From Pseudomonas sp. ICMP 561 (GTDB lineage: Bacteria; Pseudomonadota; Gammaproteobacteria; Pseudomonadales; Pseudomonadaceae): a stretch of 64,000 bases of DNA. The stretch covers positions 1-64,000 of the forward strand of contig NZ_LKBT01000007.1 of NCBI RefSeq assembly GCF_002699985.1, in the 5' to 3' direction. The first letter of the stretch is position 1; each line of letters opens with the position of its first letter. Below, in pieces: positions 39,058 through 47,380 of this stretch. The notes beneath the pieces were generated by a model. That model made no database searches. It was given only the letters and a program-made list of their open reading frames with translations, and was not told the origin of the DNA. Position numbers and translations under genes: made by a program.

Positions 39058-40452
39058 ATGCACGATCCCCACAGCGAGAGAATGAGCGGCGGCGAGACCC
39101 GCGCAGCAGGCGGTCTTGCGCTGGTATTTGCGTTTCGCATGCTTGGCATGTTCATGGTCCTGCCTGTGCTTGCGACCTATGGCATGGACCTGGCGGGAGC
39201 CAGCCCGGCGTTGATCGGCCTCGCAATCGGCGCTTATGGCCTGACTCAGGCGTTCCTGCAGATTCCCTTCGGGATTATTTCCGACCGTATCGGACGGCGT
39301 CCGGTTATCTATTTCGGCTTGATCATTTTCGCCTTGGGCAGCGTCCTGGCAGCGAGTGCAGATTCGATCTGGGGCATCATTGCCGGGCGTATTCTGCAGG
39401 GTGCCGGTGCCATCTCCGCAGCGGTCATGGCCTTGCTCTCGGATCTGACCCGGGAGCAGCATCGCACCAAGGCAATGGCCATGATCGGCATGACTATTGG
39501 TCTTTCGTTTGCGATCGCCATGGTGGTCGGGCCGATCCTGACCAGCGCCTTTGGCTTGTCCGGTCTGTTTCTCGCAACCGGTGCGATGGCCTTGGTGGGG
39601 ATTTTCATTGTTGCGTTCGTGGTGCCGAAAAATACCGTCACCTTGCAGCACCGCGAATCGGGAGTAGCACGTCAGGCGTTAGGGCCGACCTTGCGTCATC
39701 CTGATCTTCTTCGACTGGATTTGGGTATCTTCGTGTTGCACGCGATGCTCATGTCAAGCTTTGTGGCCTTGCCGCTGGCACTGGTGACAAAAGCCGGTTT
39801 GCCCAAGGAAGAGCACTGGTGGGTCTATCTCACGGCACTGCTGATTTCATTTTTCGCAATGATCCCATTCATTATTTATGGTGAGAAAAAGCGTCAGATG
39901 AAGCGTGTGCTCATCGGTGCAGTCACCGTATTGATGCTCACTGAACTATTCTTCTGGGAGTTTGGGAACACGTTACGAGCACTGGTCATCGGGACAGTGG
40001 TATTCTTCGTCGCGTTCAACCTGCTGGAAGCGTCTTTGCCGTCATTGATCAGCAAAGTTTCACCGGCTGGCGGAAAAGGTACGGCGATGGGGGTTTATTC
40101 CACCAGCCAGTTCCTTGGTTCGGCCGCAGGTGGGATACTCGGCGGCTGGTTGTTCCAGCATGGCGGGCTCGACGTGGTGTTCCTTGGTGGTGCTGCGATG
40201 GCCGCCATCTGGCTAGCGGTTGCAGTGACCATGCGTGAACCGCCTTACGTGACGAGCCTGCGTCTGCCCTTGTCGCCTGAAGCCCTGCGTGATGCGGGCC
40301 TGGCGGACAGACTGAAGGCCGTGGAAGGCGTAACGGATGCAGTGGTGGTTGCCGAAGAGGCAGCCATCTATATCAAATTGGATACAAAACTATTGGATCG
40401 CGCGTCTCTGGAACGGATGGTCAACCCAGCCACCCAAGCGTGCGAAGCCTAG
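39058..40452 (+). CDS. MFS transporter with C-terminal soluble domain (YajR-like)
   Basis: A 464-aa major facilitator protein with about twelve membrane helices (residues 15-395) and the MFS signature GIISDRIGRRPVIYFG between helices 2 and 3. The last 65 residues form a soluble segment (about 400-464) with alternating hydrophobic positions (VEGVTDAVVVAEEAAIYIKL), like the ferredoxin-fold YAM domain of E. coli YajR. Substrate is unknown; drug export is the usual prediction. It is divergent from uvrA and 9 nt before ssb, so ssb may be transcribed with it. TAGAAT at 39025-39030 is a possible -10. Confidence 0.88.
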   Translation: MHDPHSERMSGGETRAAGGLALVFAFRMLGMFMVLPVLATYGMDLAGASPALIGLAIGAYGLTQAFLQIPFGIISDRIGRRPVIYFGLIIFALGSVLAASADSIWGIIAGRILQGAGAISAAVMALLSDLTREQHRTKAMAMIGMTIGLSFAIAMVVGPILTSAFGLSGLFLATGAMALVGIFIVAFVVPKNTVTLQHRESGVARQALGPTLRHPDLLRLDLGIFVLHAMLMSSFVALPLALVTKAGLPKEEHWWVYLTALLISFFAMIPFIIYGEKKRQMKRVLIGAVTVLMLTELFFWEFGNTLRALVIGTVVFFVAFNLLEASLPSLISKVSPAGGKGTAMGVYSTSQFLGSAAGGILGGWLFQHGGLDVVFLGGAAMAAIWLAVAVTMREPPYVTSLRLPLSPEALRDAGLADRLKAVEGVTDAVVVAEEAAIYIKLDTKLLDRASLERMVNPATQACEA

Positions 40453-40461
40453 GAGAACGTT

Positions 40462-40998
40462 ATGGCCCGTGGGGTTAACAAAGTTATATTGGTCGGCACA
40501 TGCGGCCAGGATCCCGAAGTTCGCTACCTGCCTAACGGTAATGCCGTGACCAACCTGAGTCTGGCGACCAGCGAACAGTGGACTGACAAACAGACCGGTC
40601 AGAAAGTCGAAAAGACTGAATGGCACCGTGTGTCGATGTTCGGCAAAGTCGCCGAAATCGCTGGCGAATACCTGCGCAAGGGTTCCCAGGTCTACATCGA
40701 AGGCAAGCTGCAGACCCGCGAGTGGGAAAAAGACGGTATCAAGCGTTACACGACTGAAATCGTCGTCGACATGCAAGGCACCATGCAACTGCTGGGCGGC
40801 CGTCCACAAAACGACGGCGCTCCTCAAGGGCAAGGTGGCGGCAATTATCAGAATTCCGCTCCACGTCCTCAGCAATCGCGTCCACAGCAGTCCGCGCCAC
40901 AGCAACAGCCACAGCGCGAATCCCGTCCTGCTCCGCAGCAGCAAGCGCCACAGCCGGCCGCCGATTTCGACAGCTTTGATGACGATATTCCGTTCTAA
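40462..40998 (+). CDS. ssb: Single-stranded DNA-binding protein
   Basis: SSB coats single-stranded DNA in replication, repair and recombination. The 178-aa protein has an N-terminal OB fold (about 1-110, [20 protein letters not shown]), a Gln/Pro/Gly-rich linker (about 114-165) and the acidic protein-interaction tail DSFDDDIPF. Start ATG 40462 with AGGAGAA upstream, 9 nt after the MFS gene. The uvrA-MFS-ssb order is conserved in Pseudomonas. Confidence 0.97.
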   Translation: MARGVNKVILVGTCGQDPEVRYLPNGNAVTNLSLATSEQWTDKQTGQKVEKTEWHRVSMFGKVAEIAGEYLRKGSQVYIEGKLQTREWEKDGIKRYTTEIVVDMQGTMQLLGGRPQNDGAPQGQGGGNYQNSAPRPQQSRPQQSAPQQQPQRESRPAPQQQAPQPAADFDSFDDDIPF

Positions 40999-41022
40999 CC
41001 AACTCGCTTCGTCTGGCTGACG

Positions 41023-41058
41023 AAAAAGCCTGCAGCGTTCATTCGTTGCGGGCTTTTT
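41023..41058 (+). terminator. Terminator after ssb
   Basis: AAAAAGCCTGCAGCG pairs with CGTTGCGGGCTTTTT with two wobble pairs, loop TTCATT. It lies 25 nt after the ssb stop. Confidence 0.88.
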
Positions 41059-41088
41059 GTTGGGCGTGCATATGACAGATTGCACGTT

Positions 41089-41156
41089 GTAGGAGCTGCC
41101 GATGGCTGCGATTCAGACAGTCTCAGGATAACTTCGCAGCTTTCGGCAGCTCCTAC
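41089..41156. repeat. REPIN, GTAGGAGCTGCCGA type
   Basis: Two inverted REP units, GTAGGAGCTGCCGATGGCTG... at 41089-41111 and its inverted partner at 41134-41156, separated by 22 bp. It lies between ssb and the convergent DUF1348 gene. This REP sequence type occurs once in the window. Confidence 0.85.
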
Positions 41157-41210
41157 AGGTCCAATGTTTGCGGAGAGTCAGCGCGGTGCCATGGGCAACG
41201 GAGCTTTCTG

Positions 41211-41690
41211 TTACAACCCCAACTCCGACAACCCCGGATGATCATCCGGACGCCGACCCAGCGGCCAGTGGAACTTGCGCTCCGACTCTTTGATCGGCAT
41301 GTCGTTGATGCAGGCGAAGCGGTTGGCCATCAGGCCATTCACGTCGAACTCCCAGTTTTCGTTGCCGTATGAGCGGAACCAGTTGCCCGAGTCATCGTGC
41401 CATTCGTAGGCGTAGCGCACGGCGATACGGTTATCGGTGAAGGCCCATAATTCTTTGATCAGCCGGTAGTCCAGCTCCTTCGCCCATTTGCGAGTCAGGA
41501 AGGCTTTGGCTTCGTCCCGGTTAGTCGCGAACTCTGTGCGGTTGCGCCATTTAGTATCCAGTGTGTAGGCCAATGCGACTTTTTCGGGATCGCGACCATT
41601 CCAGCCATCTTCGGCCAAGCGGACTTTTTGGATGGCGGACTCCCGAGTGAAGGGCGGCAAAGGCGGGCGGGTTTCAGTGCTGGGTGACAT
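41211..41690 (-). CDS. DUF1348 family protein (NTF2/SnoaL-like fold)
   Basis: A 159-aa protein with the DUF1348 pattern: [53 protein letters not shown] and [20 protein letters not shown]. This family has an NTF2-like cone fold; the function is not known to me, and a catalytic or binding role for a small ligand is only inferred. It lies 29 nt downstream of a TetR regulator on the same strand and is probably co-transcribed and controlled by it. Confidence 0.85.
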   Translation of the reverse strand: MSPSTETRPPLPPFTRESAIQKVRLAEDGWNGRDPEKVALAYTLDTKWRNRTEFATNRDEAKAFLTRKWAKELDYRLIKELWAFTDNRIAVRYAYEWHDDSGNWFRSYGNENWEFDVNGLMANRFACINDMPIKESERKFHWPLGRRPDDHPGLSELGL

Positions 41691-41719
41691 GGCAAAACCT
41701 CTGGACGGACAGTGGGGGA

Positions 41720-42313
41720 TCAGCTTGCAGTGGGCGCAGGCTTTTTCGTTAAGGCATTCAAGAGCAATTGCGCCATGTCGCGGGCGCTGTCGGCGGCATT
41801 GTGGTCGCCCATGACCAAGGCAAGGGTGATGGCGCCGTCGATCAGGATCAGCAGTTGTTTGGCCAGCACATCGGGCTGTTCGATGTTCAATTGCTGGCAG
41901 AGCTCCAGTGCGTAATCAAAAAGCTTCTGTTTGTGGGCTTTTGCCAACTGACGGATTGGATCTTCAGCGTCGCCGATCTCACCCGCCGTATTGATAAATG
42001 CGCAGCCACGAAAGCCTTCCGATTCAAACCAGCCTTTGAGCACGGTGAACATTTCCAGAATGCGCGCTTCAGGGCTCGTGGCCTTATCGGTCTCAGTGCG
42101 AAACCAATGCATCCAGCGAACATCGCGCGCGCTAAGCGCGTTCACGGCCACGTCTTCCTTGGTCGCGTAATATCGGTAGATGCTTTTGCGCGCCACGCCG
42201 GAAGTACGCACCAGCAAGTCCATGCCCATGGCATGAATCCCGTTGGTGTAGATCAGTTGCTCGGCGGTTTGCAGGATTTTGTCCTGAACAGCGGTGGTCG
42301 ATGTCTTATTCAT
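41720..42313 (-). CDS. TetR/AcrR family transcriptional regulator
   Basis: A 197-aa regulator with an N-terminal helix-turn-helix (about 10-56; [20 protein letters not shown]) and an all-helical ligand-binding C-terminal domain (about 70-190) with [15 protein letters not shown], typical of a TetR subgroup near YcdC/AcrR-like regulators. A perfect 22-bp palindrome lies 8 bp upstream of its start codon, so it very likely represses its own operon, which includes the DUF1348 gene. The inducer is unknown. Confidence 0.9.
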   Translation of the reverse strand: MNKTSTTAVQDKILQTAEQLIYTNGIHAMGMDLLVRTSGVARKSIYRYYATKEDVAVNALSARDVRWMHWFRTETDKATSPEARILEMFTVLKGWFESEGFRGCAFINTAGEIGDAEDPIRQLAKAHKQKLFDYALELCQQLNIEQPDVLAKQLLILIDGAITLALVMGDHNAADSARDMAQLLLNALTKKPAPTAS

Positions 42314-42320
42314 GGTCGAA

Positions 42321-42342
42321 GGGTAGAACGATCGTTCTACCC
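42321..42342. promoter_or_regulatory. Perfect 22-bp palindromic operator upstream of the TetR gene
   Basis: GGGTAGAACGA at 42321-42331 and TCGTTCTACCC at 42332-42342 form an uninterrupted perfect palindrome ending 8 bp before the TetR start codon. The short central TAGAACGATCGTTCTA core is typical of operators in this regulator family. No T-run follows, so it is not a terminator. Confidence 0.8.
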
Positions 42343-42357
42343 TGTCAAACGTATCCC

Positions 42358-44709
42358 TTAAACCACCTGATCAGTTTTCGGGATCGCCCGTTTGCGTTGC
42401 ACAGAGTCTGGCTCTGCACGGATAAGGGTGATTGGGATGGATTTGGCGGCGGGGACCTTACTCCGTTCTGCGTAGTGCCAAAGCGGCACTAACGGATTGC
42501 ATTCCGGGTAATACGCCGCGCTGCATCCTTCGGGAATGTCATAAGCGATGATTTGCATTGGCCCGGCTTCTCGCGGTGTTTCCGGTTCTACCGCTGTCTT
42601 TAGCAATACCCAATCACCTGCGGTAAAGCCGAGCCGTACGATGTCGTTACGATTCATGAAAATCACCGAACGTGTACCGCTGACGCCCCGAAAGCGATCT
42701 TCATAGCCATAGATCGTGGTGTTGAATTGGTCATTGCTGCGTAGCGTCATCAGTTGCAGAACATCATGGAAATCAGATCCCGGGCTGACGTCACTGTCTT
42801 CATCAAGGGATTGTGGAGTGATGAAATGGGCACGCCCGCTCTCGGTTTTCCATTCACGCTGAATGGCCGGGATCGGTTTATGAAAGCCACCGGTTTGCCA
42901 CATCCGGGTTTCCATATCATGAAAAATTTCCGGGTACACGGTCGCGATGGCCTGGCGAATCTTGCTGTAGTCACTGCGCCAGGCATCCCAGTCTATGTGC
43001 TCGGTTCCCGTCAGTGTCGCTTCGGCCAGGCCCGCAATGATCGCGGTCTCGGCGCGCAATTGTTCGCTCGCCGGTTCGCTGGTGCCTTTCCAGCCATGAA
43101 TGCAGCCAGTGCTGTCTTCTGTGCTATAGCTTTGTGCGTGACCGTTCTGGCGGTCGATTTCAATCTTGCCGAGGCACGGTAGCAGCCAAGTGTTTTTCGC
43201 CGTAACCAGGTGGGTGCGGTTGAGCTTGGTGGCAATTTGTACGCTCAGTTGCAGATTTTTCCAGGCAGGTTCCATGCGTGAGGTGTCGGGAATCGCCCGG
43301 AGAAAATTACCGCCCAGACCGATGAAACCGCGCACGCTGCCGTCAACGATGCCTTCGCAGGTTTCCACGGTCGCACGCCCTTTGTTTTTCGGGACCTGAA
43401 ACCCGAACGACTTCTCAATGTTATCCACAGGCACCTTGCCTGGGTCTTCAGTGATGCCGACGGTTCGCTGACCTTGCACATTGGAATGACCGCGCACCGG
43501 ACAGATACCAGCACCGGGTTTGCCGATGTTACCGCGCAGCATCAGCAGGTTGACCAGCATCTGTACGGCTTCAACCCCTTTACGGTGTTGAGTGATGCCC
43601 ATTCCGTAAACAACGATGGTCCGTTCGCTGGCGGCATAAACCGTCGCCGCCGCCTCCATGGCCTCACGAGTGAGCCCCGAGCGTTCCTTCAGGGTGTCCC
43701 ATCCGCAGTTACGTACCGTATTGATAAATTCGGCGAAGCCTTCGGTATGTTGGCCGATGAACGTTTGATCAATCACTGGAGGCTCGCCCTTGATCAGTGC
43801 GGTCTTGTCGATTTCCAGCAATGCCTTGGCTATGCCCATGACGGCTGCAATGTCACCGCCTATTGCTACCTGATGGTACTGGGTGCTGATCACTGTCGAG
43901 TCTGGACCGAGCATCTGGACAGGTGATTGCGGATTGACGAAGCGTTCCAGTCCTCGTTCCCGGATGGGGTTGAACGTGATGATCGGCACATTTCGACTGC
44001 GTGCCTCTTGCAGATCATGAAGCATGCGCGGGCTGTTGCTGCCTACATTCTGCCCAAAGAAAAAGATGCACTCGGTCTGCTTGAAGTCCTCTAGCGTCAC
44101 AGTCCCTACGGGGACGCCAATGCTTTCCTGCAATCCCACCGAGGTGCTTTCGTGGCACATGTTGGAGCTGTCTGGCAGGTTGTTTGTCCCGTAAGCTCTG
44201 GCGAAGAGCTGGTACATGAAGGAGGTTTCAAGGGAGGCGCGCCCTGAGGCATAAAACGCGACGCTATCCGGGTCCAGGTTTTTTAGCTGCGTGCCTATCT
44301 CGAGATAAGCCTGCTCCCAAGTGGTTTCGCGGTAATGGTCAGTTTTGGGGTCGTAGCGCATCGGGTGGGTCAGGCGGCCATTCTGCTCGAGGTCGTAATC
44401 GGGCAATTGCAGCAGCTCTGTGACTGAGTGGTGGGCAAAGAACTCAGGGCCGGTTTTCAGTGAGGTCAATTCCCAGGCTGTGGCTTTTGCTCCGTTTTCG
44501 CAGAACTCCAGCGCGTGAGGTTTGCCGGGTTTGGCCCACGCACAGCTGACACAGGCGAAGCCTCCCGGCTTGTTTTGCCGGGTCAGCGCACCCGTCCCTT
44601 TGAGCAGTGTCTGTTCACGCCAGAGAATACTCATGACCGACATGGCGGAGCCCCAACCTCCTGCTGCCATTTTGTAAGGTTTATAGCGTGTCCGGGGATG
44701 AATGAGCAT
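42358..44709 (-). CDS. FdhF/YdeP family molybdopterin oxidoreductase
   Basis: A 783-aa cytoplasmic protein of the formate dehydrogenase H / YdeP family. Cys53 and Cys56 (ACVSCAW) replace the usual four-cysteine iron-sulfur motif, and Cys185 (NMCHESTSVG) lies in the region of the molybdenum pocket. FFGQNVGSNSPRM, NPIRERGLERF and the C-terminal molydopterin dinucleotide-binding domain (about 650-770) follow the family. Substrate is unknown; E. coli YdeP is linked to acid resistance. Start at 44709 is chosen for the AAGAGGAA 8 nt upstream; an in-frame start 45 nt upstream is possible. It is divergent from the MscS-type gene. Confidence 0.85.
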   Translation of the reverse strand: MLIHPRTRYKPYKMAAGGWGSAMSVMSILWREQTLLKGTGALTRQNKPGGFACVSCAWAKPGKPHALEFCENGAKATAWELTSLKTGPEFFAHHSVTELLQLPDYDLEQNGRLTHPMRYDPKTDHYRETTWEQAYLEIGTQLKNLDPDSVAFYASGRASLETSFMYQLFARAYGTNNLPDSSNMCHESTSVGLQESIGVPVGTVTLEDFKQTECIFFFGQNVGSNSPRMLHDLQEARSRNVPIITFNPIRERGLERFVNPQSPVQMLGPDSTVISTQYHQVAIGGDIAAVMGIAKALLEIDKTALIKGEPPVIDQTFIGQHTEGFAEFINTVRNCGWDTLKERSGLTREAMEAAATVYAASERTIVVYGMGITQHRKGVEAVQMLVNLLMLRGNIGKPGAGICPVRGHSNVQGQRTVGITEDPGKVPVDNIEKSFGFQVPKNKGRATVETCEGIVDGSVRGFIGLGGNFLRAIPDTSRMEPAWKNLQLSVQIATKLNRTHLVTAKNTWLLPCLGKIEIDRQNGHAQSYSTEDSTGCIHGWKGTSEPASEQLRAETAIIAGLAEATLTGTEHIDWDAWRSDYSKIRQAIATVYPEIFHDMETRMWQTGGFHKPIPAIQREWKTESGRAHFITPQSLDEDSDVSPGSDFHDVLQLMTLRSNDQFNTTIYGYEDRFRGVSGTRSVIFMNRNDIVRLGFTAGDWVLLKTAVEPETPREAGPMQIIAYDIPEGCSAAYYPECNPLVPLWHYAERSKVPAAKSIPITLIRAEPDSVQRKRAIPKTDQVV

Positions 44710-44905
44710 CAGGGTTTCCTCTTGCCGAACAGCCGCGCTGAACGTCTTATGCAACTCTGACGTGGGGGCCTATGGAAGGTTCGCTGTGCTTTCTCCAGTG
44801 GTTGTCATTGGATTGGCAGGCGAAAACCGAACTTGTCCGCCGTATACGAATCAGTTCCTATTGCCTGACAGACAGAGCCCTGACCATCGAGGAGTGCCCC
44901 GCGTT

Positions 44906-47077
44906 TTGTTGAACTTCAAGTCCATCGTCCTGCTTTGCATGCTGCTCGTTGCTGGCAGCTTTAACGTGCAGGCTGCCGAGCAAGCGGCTGCCGCTCCTGC
45001 TGCGTCTGCAGATGCAGCACCTGATACTCCCGAGACACCTGCTGCACCGGAAATTCTCGTGCAGGGCGGTTTGCTTGGCGTCCTCAGTTCCAGCATTGAT
45101 GATGTGCAGGAAACCCTGTCGCTGGATGGCCGACTGCTCGACAGCTGGCGCCTGCGCGCAGACCGGGCGGCCGATGAGCTGGACAAGCTGGTCAACAAGC
45201 CGACCTCGCGTTCCAAGTGGGGCGTTGTCGGCGACTTCCTGATGCTCTCGGTGGTGTGGATCGGCGCTTTCGCCGCATTGACTACGCTCGGCAGTTTCGT
45301 CGCCATGCGCCTCAGCCGCCGCCCGTTTTTCCAGGTACGTGAACGCAGTCAGGCGTTGCTTGGCTATGTATTGCCCTACACCTTGCCCGCGTTGATCAGC
45401 CTGCCTCTGACCCTATACGCCAGTCACTTCCTGACGGCTTCGGTGGGGCGTGCGTTGGCGCTGTGTCTGGCTTACTCCACCAGTAGCGGCATCGTCTCCA
45501 CGTCAGTGTTGTTGTGCGTGATCGTCATGTTCAACTACGGGCACAAGCGTGCTGCGGTGCGAATGATTCGCCGCTTCAGCCCGAAGCCGCTGTTTGTTAT
45601 CGGGTTTATGGCGGCCCTCAGCGACGCCTTGACCAGCCCGCAGATCGCTCGCCAGATTGGCAACAACGTCACTACCAGCGTTGCGGTGTTTACCGGGCTG
45701 TTTGCATCAGTCGTGTTCTGCATGTTGGTAATCAAGGTGCGTCGCCCTATCGCGCATCTCATACGCAATCGCTCGCTAAGCAGCCGCCTGGCACGACCCG
45801 CACTGCAAGAGTCTCTGAAGGTGTTCTCAAACCTTTGGTATCTGCCGATTCTGCTGATGATTCTGGTTTCCGCGGTGAATCTGATTGGTGCAGGGGAAGA
45901 CAGTCAGAAGGCTTTGCGTTGCGCGTTGTTCACAACGGTATTGCTGATTGCTACGGTGTTTTTGAGTACGGTTTTCCAGCACCTGTTCAAACCCACGACG
46001 GTTGAAGGGCGTGGTGGGCATATCTACAAGGCGCGGTTGCTGAATCTGGCCCACGGGCTGACGCGGATTGTTCTGGCGGTCGCGTTTATCGAGATCCTCG
46101 GTCAGATCTGGGGTTTTTCGCTGTTCGAGTTTGCCCAGAGCAACAGCCTGGGACGAGCCATCGGTGAATCGCTGAGCAGCATTGGTCTGATCTTCATGGT
46201 CACCTGGATGCTGTGGGTGGTGCTCGACACCGCGATTCAGGAAGCACTGAAAACTCCGATCAATCATCGGTCGTCTCGTCAGCCGAGTACGCGAATCAAG
46301 ACGATTCTGCCGCTGTTGCGTAATGCGATAAAAATCATTTTGGTGGTGATCTGCGCCATCACCACCATGGCCAACCTGGGCATCAACGTCGCGCCACTGC
46401 TGGCGGGTGCGGGGGTGGTCGGCCTGGCGATTGGTTTTGGCTCTCAGCAATTGGTGCAGGATGTCATCACCGGTCTGTTCATCATCATTGAAGACACCTT
46501 CTCCATTGGCGACTGGGTGGTACTCAGCACCGGCCATTCGGGAACGGTTGAAAGCCTGACTATTCGCACCGTGCGTCTGCGTGACGGCAAAGGCTTTGTA
46601 CATTCTGTGCCGTTCGGCCAGATAAAGGCAGTGACTAACCAGTCCCGGCAATTTGCTTACGCGTTCTTCTCGGTGCAGTTCACCTACGATTCCGACATCG
46701 ACAGCGCGCTGTCCCTGATTCGTGAAGCCGGCCAGTCAATCAGCGAAGACATCCTGCTCAAGGGCAATCTGCAAGGGCCGCTGGAAGTTTTCGGTGTGGA
46801 TCGCATGGACCTCAACGGCGTGGTGCTCACGGCGCAGTTCCGGACCTCTTCAGGCGGGCAGTACGCCGTTGGCCGTGCGTTCAACGAGCGTTTGAAAAAG
46901 CTTGTGGATAAATCCGATGACGTTCGCTTCGCGCAAACTTATCCACAGACGGTGATCAGCCCGAATGCGGGGCATGTACAGCAGCTTTCTGTCGACAGAG
47001 ATGCGCAACCCGCGTCGGGCAAAGGCAATGTGGTGAACGTTGATGGCTCGGAGAGCCCGCCCGTGAAACCCGGCTGA
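44906..47077 (+). CDS. MscS-family mechanosensitive ion channel protein
   Basis: A 723-aa inner-membrane protein with a signal peptide (cleavage after FNVQA), a coiled/Ala-Pro-rich periplasmic part, about ten membrane segments and the C-terminal MscS domain: pore helix GAGVVGLAIGFGSQQLVQDV, then the beta domain FSIGDWVVLSTGHSGTVESL and the cytoplasmic cage. It resembles long MscS homologues such as YbiO. The start is uncertain: TTG 44906 is 11 nt after GAGGAG, while GTG 44894 overlaps that site and an upstream ATG at 44702 gives a 68-residue extension of non-signal type. The role is release of solutes on osmotic downshock, by family. Confidence 0.85.
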   Translation: MLNFKSIVLLCMLLVAGSFNVQAAEQAAAAPAASADAAPDTPETPAAPEILVQGGLLGVLSSSIDDVQETLSLDGRLLDSWRLRADRAADELDKLVNKPTSRSKWGVVGDFLMLSVVWIGAFAALTTLGSFVAMRLSRRPFFQVRERSQALLGYVLPYTLPALISLPLTLYASHFLTASVGRALALCLAYSTSSGIVSTSVLLCVIVMFNYGHKRAAVRMIRRFSPKPLFVIGFMAALSDALTSPQIARQIGNNVTTSVAVFTGLFASVVFCMLVIKVRRPIAHLIRNRSLSSRLARPALQESLKVFSNLWYLPILLMILVSAVNLIGAGEDSQKALRCALFTTVLLIATVFLSTVFQHLFKPTTVEGRGGHIYKARLLNLAHGLTRIVLAVAFIEILGQIWGFSLFEFAQSNSLGRAIGESLSSIGLIFMVTWMLWVVLDTAIQEALKTPINHRSSRQPSTRIKTILPLLRNAIKIILVVICAITTMANLGINVAPLLAGAGVVGLAIGFGSQQLVQDVITGLFIIIEDTFSIGDWVVLSTGHSGTVESLTIRTVRLRDGKGFVHSVPFGQIKAVTNQSRQFAYAFFSVQFTYDSDIDSALSLIREAGQSISEDILLKGNLQGPLEVFGVDRMDLNGVVLTAQFRTSSGGQYAVGRAFNERLKKLVDKSDDVRFAQTYPQTVISPNAGHVQQLSVDRDAQPASGKGNVVNVDGSESPPVKPG

Positions 47078-47088
47078 CTTCTGACTGG

Positions 47089-47173
47089 TGGGAGCAGAGC
47101 TTGCTCGCGATCGAGGCGCCGCGGAGCAGCTGCCTGACGAGTCATTCTTCATCGCGGGCAAGCCCGGCTCCCA
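47089..47173. repeat. REPIN, GGGAGC-GCTTGCTCGCGA type
   Basis: TGGGAGCAGAGCTTGCTCGC at 47089-47108 and the inverted unit ending GGCTCCCA at 47152-47173. The two units are less alike than in other REPINs here, so the element looks older. Confidence 0.75.
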
Positions 47174-47191
47174 CAGTTCCTGCGCCCCCTC

Positions 47192-47308
47192 GTAGGACCG
47201 GCTTTAGCCGACCCGCCTGTAGGACCGGCTTTAGCCGGGAGGACGTCAGTACATCGGCTAAAAATCCATCGCCAGAAATACTGCCCTCCCGGCTAAAGCC
47301 GGTCCTAC
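47192..47308. repeat. REP cluster, GTAGGACCGGCTTTAGCCGGGA type
   Basis: Three units of this type: direct copies at 47192-47210 and 47219-47240 and an inverted copy at 47287-47308. The last two form a REPIN. The 303-bp spacer 47078-47380 between the MscS gene and lhr (convergent) is made almost entirely of REP DNA and holds no gene or clear T-run terminator. Confidence 0.88.
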
Positions 47309-47380
47309 AAGGTCAATAGCGCATGAGCAAGCTTGCAGGCCAACATAGAATCTCCCACAGGGAATCGGTGCTTTTCAAAG

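Noticed and set aside
47078..47380. The inverted REP arrays as a possible CRISPR or attachment site.
   Set aside because: Units are short palindromes in mixed orientation without regular spacers; no cas, integrase or tRNA target is nearby.
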